Source: Pseudorhodobacter turbinis | GTDB lineage: Bacteria > Pseudomonadota > Alphaproteobacteria > Rhodobacterales > Rhodobacteraceae | DNA: 64,000 nucleotides | Direction of reading: 5' to 3' | NCBI RefSeq assembly: GCF_005234135.1 | Contig: NZ_CP039964.1 | Location: forward strand, 2,162,001-2,226,000 | In this document: piece by piece, positions 54,971 through 63,718 of the stretch | Numbering within the stretch: the stretch's first letter is position 1 | Layout of the letters: each line of letters begins with the position of its first letter | Notes under the pieces: model-generated | The model's database searches: none | Told to the model about the DNA's origin: nothing | What the model saw: the letters and a program-made list of their open reading frames with translations, nothing else | Made by a program: the position numbers and the translations under genes

Positions 54971-55495
54971 TTATTTGCAGCGCTGCTCTGCTTCTTTCAT
55001 CGCGGCGGTAAAGCCTTGCAGCGAGAAAGTATCTTGTGTTTGCGTGCCACGACTGGAACGTGCGGTCACAACGGCCGAGGCCCCTGCCTTCATCGCGGCC
55101 AAAAGCCCTGCATCATCCGAGGTGCTTGCAGGCCACGCCCATTCACCATCGGTAAACAGCTCATAGGATTTGTCGCTGATTTTCACGTTTACGGTGGAGC
55201 CGTTGGCAAAAGGATAGCCGCCGGTAAAGGACACCTCACCCTTGGCACCTGCGCCGGGACGGAAAGTGACAAACATCAAGATATCACCGCGCCGCGCCGA
55301 GACAACCTGCCCGTTGCGGGTGTTCACGGTTTCCTTTGGCTTGGAGACCCCCCAGCACTCTTTGGGTTCGTTCCAGACACAAACGCTCCAGTCCGTTTGC
55401 GCGGATACACATTCGGTTTCGGATTGTGCGAAGGCGGCGGAGGCCCCCATCCCAAGCATAAGGCCTGCAATTGCCCCGATGATGCGTGAATTCAT
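54971..55495 (-). CDS. Invasion-associated locus B (IalB) family protein
   Basis: 174 residues with a clear signal peptide (IIGAIAGLMLGMGASAAFA) cleaved near residue 24-25. The mature protein has the IalB pattern WSVCVWNEPKECWGVSKPKE, two early cysteines plus a C-terminal one (QRCK), for disulfide bonding. Periplasmic; the biochemical role of the family is unsettled outside Bartonella. ATG 55495 has a GGAGG site 11 bases upstream; a GTG at 55504 is too close to it. Confidence 0.88.
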   Translation of the reverse strand: MNSRIIGAIAGLMLGMGASAAFAQSETECVSAQTDWSVCVWNEPKECWGVSKPKETVNTRNGQVVSARRGDILMFVTFRPGAGAKGEVSFTGGYPFANGSTVNVKISDKSYELFTDGEWAWPASTSDDAGLLAAMKAGASAVVTARSSRGTQTQDTFSLQGFTAAMKEAEQRCK

Positions 55496-55684
55496 GTCGA
55501 TCACAGCCTCCAGCTGTTTAATGCCTCTTTAACCGGCCACATAACCCTTGGTTCAAGCTTTTGCTGTGGCGCGGGTCGTTTCAACTCGATATTTCATGCA
55601 TAACGCAAAAAGGGCAGGTCATAAAAGCCCCATGCGCAGAAAATCGCGCATGTTTGATCACAATCCACGAAAGGAACGGGGAAA

Positions 55685-56683
55685 ATGGCAGATTCGGCAG
55701 CGATCGCAGAGTTGTGGCGGGGCGGACAACTGGAAAGCACACATTTTGGTCACGCCGTGATTTGTGGCGCGGATGGTTCGGTTGAGGCGGCTTGGGGCGA
55801 TCCGGATGCGGTGATCTTTCCGCGATCAAGCTGCAAAATGGTGCAAGCCCTGCCTTTGATGGAAAGCGGGGCGGGGCGCGATCTTACTTCCCGGCAGTTG
55901 GGCCTTGTCTGTGCCAGCCACAACGGAGCTGCGCTGCACACCGAAGCGGTTGCGGCTTGGCTGAAGGATATGGGGCTGGGCGAAAGTGATCTGCGCTGCG
56001 GCAACCAGACCCCGCAAGACAAGGCAGAGCGTGATCGCCTGATCAAGACGGACAGCAGCCCGTGCCAGTTGCACAACAATTGCTCGGGCAAGCATGCGGG
56101 GTTCTTGATGTTGAACAAGCATCTTGGCGGGCACGCGGATTATGTAGAGGTCGATCACCCTGTTCAAATGGCGATCAAGGCCGCCCATGAGGAGCTGACC
56201 GGCGAGCAAAGCGCGGGCTACGGGATTGATGGCTGTTCGGCCCCGAATTATTCGACCAGCGTGGCAGGGCTGGCGCGGGCGATGGCCTATTTTGCAACCG
56301 CGCGCGAGGATGGCGATGCGCGCCAGAACGCGGCTTACCGGCTGTCGCGCGGTATGATGGCCTATCCCGAAATGGTGGCCGGTGAGGGCCGTGCCTGCAC
56401 CGAGTTGATGCGCGCCATGGGCGGCAAGGTGGCGATCAAGACGGGGGCCGAGGCGGTCTTTGTCGGGATCATTCCCGAATTGCAAAAGGGTATTGCGCTG
56501 AAGGTCATGGACGGTGGGACCCGCGGGGCCGAGCTGGCGATCACGGCGCTTTTGGTCAAGCTGGGCGTGCTGGACGCAGATCATCCCGCGGCCCGCAAAC
56601 GTCTGAACACAATAGAGCGGAACTGGCGCGGTTTTGAGACCGGAAGCCTGCGTCTTGCCCCCGGGTTTGGCGAAGGCGCATGA
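55685..56683 (+). CDS. L-asparaginase, rhizobial/thermolabile type (PF06089-like)
   Basis: 332 residues. Family motifs: SSCKMVQALPL, LVCASHNGAALHTE, QLHNNCSGKHAGFL and GYGIDGCSAPNY. The conserved Ser, Lys and Cys residues of the ReAV-like asparaginases are present. It hydrolyses asparagine to aspartate and ammonia. The start has AAAGGAACGGGG upstream. A strong terminator follows. Confidence 0.92.
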   Translation: MADSAAIAELWRGGQLESTHFGHAVICGADGSVEAAWGDPDAVIFPRSSCKMVQALPLMESGAGRDLTSRQLGLVCASHNGAALHTEAVAAWLKDMGLGESDLRCGNQTPQDKAERDRLIKTDSSPCQLHNNCSGKHAGFLMLNKHLGGHADYVEVDHPVQMAIKAAHEELTGEQSAGYGIDGCSAPNYSTSVAGLARAMAYFATAREDGDARQNAAYRLSRGMMAYPEMVAGEGRACTELMRAMGGKVAIKTGAEAVFVGIIPELQKGIALKVMDGGTRGAELAITALLVKLGVLDADHPAARKRLNTIERNWRGFETGSLRLAPGFGEGA

Positions 56684-56686
56684 AGA

Positions 56687-56720
56687 AACGCCGTCAGCCC
56701 TTTGTGGCGCTGACGGCGTT
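56687..56720 (+). terminator. Intrinsic terminator after the asparaginase gene
   Basis: Perfect 12-bp stem AACGCCGTCAGC (56687-56698) and GCTGACGGCGTT (56709-56720), followed by CTTTTGG. It lies directly after the asparaginase stop. Confidence 0.9.
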
Positions 56721-56960
56721 CTTTTGGTCGTAGCGATCGACCCGATGATCCGGTCTGGGTGGGGGCTTAAAGGCCGAGCCACCGAGCCGTTCTCTTTCGC
56801 TACTGAGATATGTTTGACCTATGTTCGTGGCAAGATCAGGGCGGCTATAGGGCGTTGTTGGGGTCGGGTGGTACTTTTTTTAACGAAGCTATGAATGATG
56901 GGCGGCCGACTGTGTTCTCCACATTGATTTGCAGACCGGGTTCATCTGCGGCCAGATGTA
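56721..56960. other. Non-coding stretch at the edge of the IS graveyard
   Basis: About 240 bases without a convincing gene, promoter or repeat. It separates the asparaginase terminator from the first decayed mobile-element sequences. Confidence 0.4.
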
Positions 56961-57272
56961 TCAAGCCTGTCGCCTCTGACCGCGAAGCAGCCACCCAATA
57001 GCAGCGCTTTTCCCTGCGAAGGGCACAAGGCCCTGAGCCTCGTTGACCGCATCAGACTTTAATTCGGCGAGATACTTCTCGATCAACATGGCTATAGGGT
57101 CCCCACCGCCTGCATCTTTCACAAGGGGCGATGTGCGGGCGAAGAGCGCAAACGCCTGACGGGTATCTTCGGGGCTCTCTCTTTGAGCTGCGCGGAGTTT
57201 TGCGGAGAACGCCAACCTGACGAAAAGTGAGGGCCACGCAAAAGCGTAAGGCATAAGACTTATTGAGTCCAA
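56961..57272 (-). CDS. Hypothetical protein or gene fragment
   Basis: 103 codons. The middle and C-terminal parts (RESPEDTRQAFALFARTSPL, GGGDPIAMLIEKYLAELKSD) look like a real helical protein, while the first 25 residues do not. No family recognised. It lies next to an IS21 remnant and may be a fragment brought in or cut by transposition. No good ribosome site was seen. Confidence 0.35.
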   Translation of the reverse strand: MDSISLMPYAFAWPSLFVRLAFSAKLRAAQRESPEDTRQAFALFARTSPLVKDAGGGDPIAMLIEKYLAELKSDAVNEAQGLVPFAGKSAAIGWLLRGQRRQA

Positions 57273-57445
57273 TGAGCAAGCAGCATTTGACTGATATCTT
57301 CGAAATCATTGAGGATCAATCAGCGCAACGCTCGTCCCAAGAATGGTACGACTCCATCAACGCCCCTCTTCTCGCTGACGCTTTCATGGACCGGATTCGA
57401 ATTGGAGCGCATCTTCAAAAGTTGGAGGGCAAATCTCTCCGTTAA
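57272..57445 (+). pseudogene. IstB C-terminal remnant (IS21 family)
   Basis: A short frame with DIFEIIEDQ, then EWYDSINAPLLADAFMDRI and HLQKLEGKSLR. These resemble the end of IstB, the ATPase helper of IS21 transposases (pattern W-x-x-x-I-x-x-P-x-L-A-D-A-x-x-D-R ... L-x-G-E-S-L-R), with the segment between the first two blocks deleted. The ATPase domain and IstA are absent. Confidence 0.6.
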
Positions 57446-57599
57446 AGTTAGCCGCGCAATATTGTGATTTTTTGCATGACCAGATTCCGATGTGAGATCA
57501 AGGTCGGATCCAATGCCAGATAGGACGTCCAGACCGGCCTCGTGGCGCAGGCAGAAGTCACCGAGGTCTATGATATCAACCGGTCGATCCCCTAGGTGC

Positions 57600-57617
57600 A
57601 GCAATGACCCGAGAGGG
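57600..57617 (-). repeat. Partial fifth copy of the palindromic element
   Basis: Read on the minus strand, these 18 bases match the left half of the copy at 58854-58893 (CCCTCTCGGG, then CATTGCT) with one difference, and then the similarity stops. It abuts the start of the recognisable IS5 remnant. Because it is short, this copy is less certain than the other four. Confidence 0.45.
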
Positions 57618-57641
57618 GGGCTGACCAAGGGCGGTATGAAA

Positions 57642-57679
57642 CATTGCCCGGCAGACGATTGGAACAATCGGCGAGAGGG
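57642..57679 (-). repeat. Palindromic element, copy 1 (in the IS5 transposase)
   Basis: On the minus strand: left flank CCCTCTCG, core with stem CGATTG / CAATCG, right flank CTGCCGGGCA. Removing about 38 bases here restores the expected transposase reading GGMN-TKLYAV. Confidence 0.85.
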
Positions 57680-57937
57680 ACAAAGCTATATGCTGTCACT
57701 GACACCAGCGGACGACCAATCCGCCTCTTCATCACAGCAGGACAAGTCAGATACTGGTGCAGCCGCCTTAATGAATGGTCAGCCGACCGCCGAATGGCTT
57801 CTCGCTGATCGAGGGTATGATGCTGATTGGTTCCGTGAATCCCTTGTAGGCAAGGGCACAACGCCCTGCATCCCCGGTCGCAAGTCGCGTAGTAAGCCCG
57901 TCAAGTACGACAAGCGCCGCTACAAACGACGTAACCG

Positions 57938-57974
57938 CCTTCTCGCGCATGCAAACATGCGCTGCCAGGTAACA
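57938..57974 (+). repeat. Palindromic element, copy 2 (in the IS5 transposase)
   Basis: Left flank CCTTCTCG, stem GCGCATG / CATGCGC with a four-base loop, right flank CTGCCAGGTA. Removing 37 bases joins YKRRNR to IERMFGRLKD in frame. Confidence 0.85.
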
Positions 57975-58197
57975 CATTGAGAGGATGTTCGGCAGGCTCA
58001 AGGATTGGCGACGCATCTCAACCCGCTACGACAGATCCCCAACCGTCTTCCTCTCAGCAATCGCTCGCGCCGCAGCCGTTATCTTTTGGTTATGAGATGC
58101 CGTAACGGGGCCTGCGTTGCACACTGCCTGTTACCGCTTGCAAGATCAGTGGCAATTTGTCGACCATCCCGTATTGGATCCACATAGAGGGCACAGG

Positions 58198-59269
58198 ATG
58201 AGACTGTTTGTTGGGTTGGATGTATCGCTGGCAAAGACCGCAATTTGCGTGATCAGCGAGCATGGCAAGATCGTGAAAGAAGCGCAGGTCGCCAGTGAAC
58301 CTGAAGAATTGGTGCGTTGGGCCCGCGAACAGGACGGCACTATTGCCGCCATTGGGCTAGAGGCTGGCCCATTGTCGCAATGGTTGCACCGTGGGCTGAC
58401 GTTAGCAGGTCTGGATGTCATCCTAATGGAAACCCGCCAGGTAAAAAGCGCCCTGAAGGCGATGCCAATCAAGACGGACCGGCGGGATGCCGAGGGCATT
58501 GCGCGCCTGCTTCACCTTGGCTGGTTCCGGCCCGTTCACTGCAAATCCGTCTCGGCGCAAGAAGTTCGTGCCGTGCTCGGTGCCCGAAAGGCCATCCAGC
58601 AAGGTATGATCGCCCTGGAAATGTCTATGCGTGGGCTGTTGCGGAACTTTGGGTTGAAAGTTGGTGCCATCTCTCGGGGCAGGTATGACCACCGGATCCG
58701 CGAACTGGCGGACGGCAATTCGATGCTGGAGGCCGCGACAGGCCCTATGCTTCGGGCGCGTGCGTCCCTTCGACAAGAGCTGGCGGTATTGGAACGCCTT
58801 GTCCGCCAGATGGCTCAGGATGCCCCTGTATGTCGTCGACTTATGTCGATGCCCCCTCTCGGGCCATTGCTTTGCAATGCCCTGCCGGGCAGCGGGAGTG
58901 GGAGCTGTTGTCGCGCTAACCTACAGATCAGCCGTCGATGACCCCACCCGGTTCACATCTCCCAAGAATGTTGGCCCGTGGGTCGGCATGACGCCATCAC
59001 GCAACCAGTCGGGCGAACGCGATGTCTCAGGCGGCATCACCAAGGCAGGTGATGTCAACCTGCGCCGCGCGCTATGTCAGGCTGCGACCGTGATGTTGCA
59101 CCGCGGGCGTTCGACCTGGCTGAGAACATGGGCAGCGCAAGTCTCCCGCCGCAGAGGTGGTAAGCGCGCCATGGTCGCGCTAGCCCGGCGTATCGGGGTG
59201 ATCCTGCACCGGATGTGGGTTGATGACACCGATTTCCGACCACACACTGCCGTGCCCCATGCCACCTGA
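58198..59269 (+). pseudogene. IS110-family transposase, frameshifted by a palindromic insertion
   Basis: N-terminal DEDD domain begins RLFVGLDVSLAKTAICV and includes KTDRRDAEGIARLLHLGW. The frame runs to RRLMSMP, where an element copy (58854-58893) intervenes. Homology then resumes in another frame with GVGAVVALTYRSAVDDPTRF, KNVGPWVGMTPSRNQSGERD and RRIGVILHRMW, the C-terminal transposase domain, and ends at TGA 59269. Without the insert the gene would be about 345 codons, the normal IS110 length. Confidence 0.9.
58854..58893 (+). repeat. Palindromic element, copy 3 (in the IS110 transposase)
   Basis: Left flank CCCTCTCG, stem CATTGC / GCAATG with loop TTT, right flank CTGCCGGGCA. The 40-base insert shifts the frame by one; deleting it restores LMSMP-GVGAVV. 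Confidence 0.88.
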
Positions 59270-59736
59270 CGGATTGTATTCCCAACCGATGCCTGCCTGA
59301 CCGCAGGCCTTCGAGGTTCCCCCAGAGGCGTGGTTCCGATAATGCCGTGCTCCGGACTGTTGCCGACCAACATCGAGCACACCTATGAGATAGGCACATC
59401 GGAATTGCATTTGAACCAGCATCATGTTGGCAGCCATCGCGCTGTCCACGGACCGAAGCATGCACCCGGGATGATCTCCGACGAAGGCCGCGGCGAAAGC
59501 AGAACGGCTCAGAAAGCAACTGTCATCAAATCTGCAACTATGCGGTCGGATGCGTATGTCAAAAAGCACTTGACGGAGACGTCCCCGTTACCGAAGGCTG
59601 GAGCCTAAGTGGCGGTTGGCTTCTAATTGATAATGCGTTCGACAAGACAGAGCAACCCGAACCTACGCCGAAAAAAGGCTAAAAATGGTATTGCCAAGTT
59701 GTTGGCATCAGCTTGTGAAGGGTGGAAAAGGTAGGA
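59270..59736 (+). other. Probable IS110 3' flank and inter-IS spacer
   Basis: About 470 bases with a short plus-strand frame (59330-59608) but no recognisable protein or good ribosome site. It likely includes the 3' end of the IS110 element and spacer sequence before the IS6 fragment. No clear inverted repeats were found. Confidence 0.4.
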
Positions 59737-60433
59737 TCATGCGGCCATTTCAAAGGTGTAGTCGGCCCAAAGGCTGAAGGCATCCGAGCGGGCACGGCGG
59801 TATGAGGCTGCGGTGAGTTGGTAGCGGCGGGGGCGGAAGATGAGGTTGATCCACTGCCCCGCAGTTTCTGCTTGCCGCAATGAGAGGGTGATCATGTGCA
59901 AGCAGAAACCTCTGAGCATGTCCGTGGGATTTGAACTTGCCGAAGATCTTCTCTCGTTTGCGGGTCGGTCGATGCGAAACTTCGATCGCGTTATTTAGAC
60001 CCTTGTGGGCGCGGTGGTCGGCGTCCGGGGGCAAGGTTTTGATCGGCTTGATGTAGCTGCGTAATTTGTCGGTGATGACGACCCTGGGTTCGCCAAACTT
60101 GGCAACCAGTCTCTCGAAAAACCGCTTTGCAGCCTTAGCATTTCGGTGTGTTTGCACGAGAATATCGAGTACGTCGTCATTTGCGTCGATTGCGCGCCAC
60201 AGCCAACGCCTTTTGCCACGGGTTGTGATCACAACTTCGTCCAGATGCCACTTGTCGTTCGGCCGCGGTCGATCCCGACGGATGCAACCTGCGAAATGCC
60301 GACCAAAGCGATTGACCCAAAGCCGGATCGCTTCCCGGCTGACAATCAGGCCACGACCGGCCTGCGCGGGGCGATAAAAACCACCGATGCCGATGCTCAT
60401 GCCTTGACGGCGCAACCCGCCTGCGAAAGACAT
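59737..60433 (-). pseudogene. IS6-family transposase, N-terminus lost, broken by a palindromic insertion
   Basis: DDE core of an IS6-type transposase: KWHLDEVVI, VVITDKLRSY and HKGLNNAIEVSHRPTRKRE hold the two aspartates and glutamate. The usual N-terminal 35-40 residues before LIVSREAIRLWVNRFGR are replaced by unrelated sequence. Near the C-terminus an element copy (59851-59888) splits AQRFLLAHD from INLIFRPRRYQLTAASYRR, which continues in another frame to the stop at 59737. It lies immediately upstream of purU. Confidence 0.88.
59851..59888 (-). repeat. Palindromic element, copy 4 (in the IS6 transposase)
   Basis: On the minus strand: left flank CCCTCTC, core with TTGC-G-GCAA and GCAG-AAA-CTGC, right end CTGCGGGGCA. 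Removing exactly 37 bases rejoins GATCA to GATCAAC and restores the reading HDQINLIF. The core differs most from the other copies. Confidence 0.75.
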
Positions 60434-60479
60434 CCCTATCGGCCACCAGACGCCGCCCAGCTTTCTGACAGGACCAGCT

Positions 60480-61364
60480 ATGAGCAAATACGCCCTAACC
60501 GTCACATGCCATTCAACGCGCGGGATTGTCGCGGCGATCGCGAATTACCTCGCGGATAACGGTTGCAACATCACCGACAGCGCCCAGTTCGATGATCAGG
60601 GAACGGGCAATTTCTTCATGCGGGTCAGCTTTGAAAGCGATGGGGTGGTCGATCTTGCCAAGATGACGGAGGGCTTTGCCAAAAGCGCCGAACCCTTCAA
60701 AATGTCATATGAATTCCACGACGAGTCCCAGAAGATGAAAATCATCATCATGGTCTCGCGGTTCGGGCATTGCCTGAACGATCTTTTGTACCGCTGGCGC
60801 ATCGGGGCTTTGCCGATTGATATCGTCGGGGTGATCTCTAACCATATGGATTATCAAAAGGTTGTCGTGAACCACGACATCCCTTTCCACTGCATCAAGG
60901 TAACCGCGGAAAACAAGATTGAGGCCGAAGCCCGGATTATGGCTGTGGTCGAGGATGCCGGCGCCGATCTGATTGTTCTGGCCCGCTATATGCAGATCCT
61001 GTCGGATGGGATGTGCCAAAAAATGTCAGGCCGGATCATCAACATCCACCACTCTTTCTTGCCCAGCTTCAAGGGGGCGAACCCCTACAAGCAAGCCTTC
61101 CAGCGCGGGGTGAAACTGATCGGGGCGACATCGCATTACGTTACTTCCGACCTTGATGAGGGGCCGATTATCGAGCAAGACACCGTGCGCGTTACCCATG
61201 CCCAATCCCCAAATGATTACGTATCGCTGGGGCGGGATGTGGAAAGTCAGGTTCTGGCGCGCGCCATTCACGCCCATATCCATCGCCGCGTGTTCCTGAA
61301 CGGGAATAAAACCGTGGTGTTCCCGGCCTCTCCGGGATCATACGCCTCTGAACGTATGGGTTAA
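60480..61364 (+). CDS. purU: Formyltetrahydrofolate deformylase
   Basis: 294 residues. N-terminal ACT domain (YALTVTCHSTRGIVAAIANYL, about 1-80) and C-terminal formyltransferase-like hydrolase with INIHHSFLPSFKGANPY (Asn and His) and HYVTSDLDEGPIIEQD (Asp). It releases formate from 10-formyl-THF, balancing one-carbon pools, and in betaine and methylglycine catabolism removes excess one-carbon units. The betaine-type importer next door fits that role. The IS6 remnant ends very close to its start, so its native promoter may have been changed. Confidence 0.95.
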   Translation: MSKYALTVTCHSTRGIVAAIANYLADNGCNITDSAQFDDQGTGNFFMRVSFESDGVVDLAKMTEGFAKSAEPFKMSYEFHDESQKMKIIIMVSRFGHCLNDLLYRWRIGALPIDIVGVISNHMDYQKVVVNHDIPFHCIKVTAENKIEAEARIMAVVEDAGADLIVLARYMQILSDGMCQKMSGRIINIHHSFLPSFKGANPYKQAFQRGVKLIGATSHYVTSDLDEGPIIEQDTVRVTHAQSPNDYVSLGRDVESQVLARAIHAHIHRRVFLNGNKTVVFPASPGSYASERMG

Positions 61365-61368
61365 AACA

Positions 61369-61401
61369 AAGCCGCCCCGTCAATGATGATCGGGGCGGCT
61401 T
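61369..61401. terminator. Intrinsic terminator between purU and proV
   Basis: Perfect 11-bp stem AAGCCGCCCCG (61369-61379) and CGGGGCGGCTT (61391-61401). It separates the convergent purU and proV genes and may serve both. Confidence 0.85.
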
Positions 61402-61424
61402 CGCTTAAGATAAGGCGGATGCTA

Positions 61425-62492
61425 TCAGCCGCTACGACGCGCGCTTTCGGGATCATCCGATTGTTCAGACGGAACAAGGGCGCGGACCAGCTTGCGCATA
61501 TCCAGCACGCCAACCGGCTTGCCATCCTTCATCACGCGGTAGCTGAGGGAGGTATCGCCCTCGGACAAGGCGATCACGGATTCCAGATTGTCGTTGTGGT
61601 CAATCTCACCCGCCCGTTCGCCCGGCGCATCGGGTGTACGCGTCATCACCGAACGGACGCGAAGAACGCGGGCGCGGTTAATGTCGCTTACAAAATCTTC
61701 GATATACGGATCGGCGGGGTTCAACAGGATATTCTGCGGCTCCCCCTGCTGGACGGTGAAACCATCCTTGAGGATCACCAGATGGTCCGCGAGTTTCAAC
61801 GCCTCATCCAGATCATGCGTGATGAACACGATGGTCTTTTGCAGCTCTGCCTGCAGCTCGTTCAACAGGTCCTGCATGTCGGTGCGGATAAGCGGGTCGA
61901 GCGCCGAGAACGCTTCATCCATCAGCATGATGTCTGAATTGCTGGTCAAAGCGCGGGCGATCCCCACCCGCTGCTGCATCCCACCTGAAAGCTGATGCGG
62001 GTATTGTTCGCCCTGACCTTGCAGGCCAACGCGGTCAAGCCACTTGCGCGCCTCATCCGCATATTTCCGCTCGCTTTGCCCCTCAATTGCGGGGGCGAGG
62101 CCAGCATTTTGCAACACGGTGCGATGCGGCAACAACGCAAACTTCTGGAATACCATCGACATCTTGTGCTGCCGCAAATGCCGCAACTGCGCGTCATTGT
62201 ATTCAAGGATGTTCTCGCCATCGACCCACACCTCGCCGGCCGTTGGTTCGATCAGCCGGTTCAAGTGCCGGATCAGCGTCGACTTGCCAGAGCCGGACAG
62301 CCCCATGATCACGGTCGTTTTACCGGCGGGCACATCGACATTAATGTCGTTCAGCCCCAACACATGCCCATGCTTTTCCAACAGCTCGGTCTTGCCCATG
62401 CCATCTTTTATCATTTGCAGGGCGGGTTGGGGATCATCCCCAAAGATCTTGTAAAGGTTGCGGATCGAGATTTTAATTTCGGTATCGGTCAT
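61425..62492 (-). CDS. proV: Glycine betaine/choline ABC transporter ATPase
   Basis: 355 residues. Walker A MGLSGSGKSTLIRHLNRL, signature HQLSGGMQQRVGIARAL, Walker B IMLMDEAFSALDPLIR and ITHDLDEALKLADHLVILKDG, then one C-terminal CBS-type region (about 280-335) as in ProV/OpuAA, which can sense ionic strength. It energises uptake of quaternary ammonium compounds. It is last in the proX-proW-proV operon. Confidence 0.94.
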   Translation of the reverse strand: MTDTEIKISIRNLYKIFGDDPQPALQMIKDGMGKTELLEKHGHVLGLNDINVDVPAGKTTVIMGLSGSGKSTLIRHLNRLIEPTAGEVWVDGENILEYNDAQLRHLRQHKMSMVFQKFALLPHRTVLQNAGLAPAIEGQSERKYADEARKWLDRVGLQGQGEQYPHQLSGGMQQRVGIARALTSNSDIMLMDEAFSALDPLIRTDMQDLLNELQAELQKTIVFITHDLDEALKLADHLVILKDGFTVQQGEPQNILLNPADPYIEDFVSDINRARVLRVRSVMTRTPDAPGERAGEIDHNDNLESVIALSEGDTSLSYRVMKDGKPVGVLDMRKLVRALVPSEQSDDPESARRSG

Positions 62493-62504
62493 ATCTGCTA
62501 CCCC

Positions 62505-63542
62505 TTAACGTGACTGGCTTACATTGATGCGGGCAAGAGCCGCCTTGGTCACGCGGTCAAGAATGATCGCAAGCAGCACAATCCCCAAACCGGATAGCAA
62601 ACCGACGCCCAGCTCCAACGAGCGGATGCCGCGCAGCACCAGCACACCCAGACCGGGTGCAGAAACAAGCGATGCGATCACAACCATCGCGAGGCTCATC
62701 ATGATGGTCTGGTTGACGCCGGCCATTATGTTGGGCAGGGCCAGCGGGATTTCAACGTTGAACAGCTTTTGGCTTTTGGTCATGCCAAAGGCATCTGCCG
62801 CCTCGGTCACATCGGGATCTACCAGACGGATGCCAAGATCGGTCAAGCGGATCACCGGCACGATCGCGTAAAGGATAATTGCGATGCCATAAAGCTTTGG
62901 CTCGGTCACCGAGAACAGGAAGATCAGCGGGATAAGATATACGAAGGGCGGCAGGGTTTGCAGCATATCCAGCACCGGTATCATCCCGCGCTGCAAGCGG
63001 TCACTGCGCGACATGGCGATACCGATTGGCACCCCCAGCAAGACACATATCAACGCACAGACAAAGATGATCGCAAGGGTCTGCATCGTGTAGTCATAGT
63101 AATCGACAAAGGCGAGGAAGCCGAAACAAAGCGCGACCAGCCCGACCAGCTTCAGCGACCGGCCAACAGCCCAAGCGATCAGCATCAAAAGCGGAATCAT
63201 GATAAACCATGGAACCGCCTGCATCACCCAAAGCGCTTCGTTCAATGCCCAGCTTAGCGGTTGGGTCAGCGGATCAACGACCACCTTCAGGGTATCCTTG
63301 ATCGACATGAACCCTTCTTCCAAACCGCTGGTCAATTCCCGCGATTGTGGAAAGCCCGGGCAAGCCCGATGCAGCTCATCCATTGATGGAAAGGGGGTTT
63401 CCCAAGGAGATGCGGTTGCGTCCTTACCCGATGTTTTCGCCAGCAAGTCCGCCATGGAGGTCATGCCCCCGCCGCCATCGCTGCTACTGCCGCACCAATT
63501 GCGCAGCCCAAGTCCATCGAAAACAAAATCGTAAGTCGCCAT
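62505..63542 (-). CDS. proW: Glycine betaine/choline ABC transporter permease
   Basis: 345 residues. A soluble N-terminal stretch of about 90 residues precedes six to seven membrane helices. The permease motif lies in EAADAFGMTKSQKLFNVEIPLALPNIMAGVNQ. The ATG at 63542 has a GAGG site; the longer frame begins inside the proX-proW spacer. It forms the channel of the betaine-type importer with ProV. Confidence 0.94.
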   Translation of the reverse strand: MATYDFVFDGLGLRNWCGSSSDGGGGMTSMADLLAKTSGKDATASPWETPFPSMDELHRACPGFPQSRELTSGLEEGFMSIKDTLKVVVDPLTQPLSWALNEALWVMQAVPWFIMIPLLMLIAWAVGRSLKLVGLVALCFGFLAFVDYYDYTMQTLAIIFVCALICVLLGVPIGIAMSRSDRLQRGMIPVLDMLQTLPPFVYLIPLIFLFSVTEPKLYGIAIILYAIVPVIRLTDLGIRLVDPDVTEAADAFGMTKSQKLFNVEIPLALPNIMAGVNQTIMMSLAMVVIASLVSAPGLGVLVLRGIRSLELGVGLLSGLGIVLLAIILDRVTKAALARINVSQSR

Positions 63543-63683
63543 GCATACCTCATGCGGACCCACAGGGTGGCCCTTTTTCAAATTTTCTCACTTATTGAGA
63601 TGGCCGGATCGGAGGACCCTGGCCCTGTCTTGTGGCAAATCTATGTGCCTGAAACGCCACTTCAGGCGCGACAATTCGTAAAA

Positions 63684-63706
63684 GGGCGGCGCCAGAAACG
63701 CCGCCC
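63684..63706 (-). terminator. Hairpin between proX and proW
   Basis: Perfect 8-bp stem GGGCGGCG (63684-63691) and CGCCGCCC (63699-63706), followed on the minus strand by TTTTACG. Probably a partial terminator that lets proX be expressed more than proWV. Confidence 0.75.
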
Positions 63707-63718
63707 CGATCAGTCTGC

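Larger units (their letters stand above)
57618..58095 (+). pseudogene. IS5-family transposase, 3' part, broken by two palindromic insertions
   Basis: Pieces of an IS5-type DDE transposase in several frames: LTKGGM, then TKLYAVTDTSGRPIRLFITA, then TGAAALMNG with WLLADRGYDADWFRESL and IPGRKSRSKPVKYDKRRYKR, finally ERMFGRLKDWRRISTRYDR and AAAVIFWL followed by TGA at 58095. The first and last breaks are explained by element copies at 57642-57679 and 57938-57974; a small indel near 57746 shifts the middle. The 5' half of the gene is missing. Confidence 0.85.

Noticed and set aside
57492..57980. Continuous 162-codon frame in the IS5 region as a possible new gene
   Set aside because: Only the part after TGAAALMNG is transposase-like; the rest is read-through of a palindromic insertion and out-of-frame IS sequence.
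59330..59608. 92-codon plus-strand frame downstream of the IS110 transposase
   Set aside because: No ribosome site or family; probably IS110 flank sequence.
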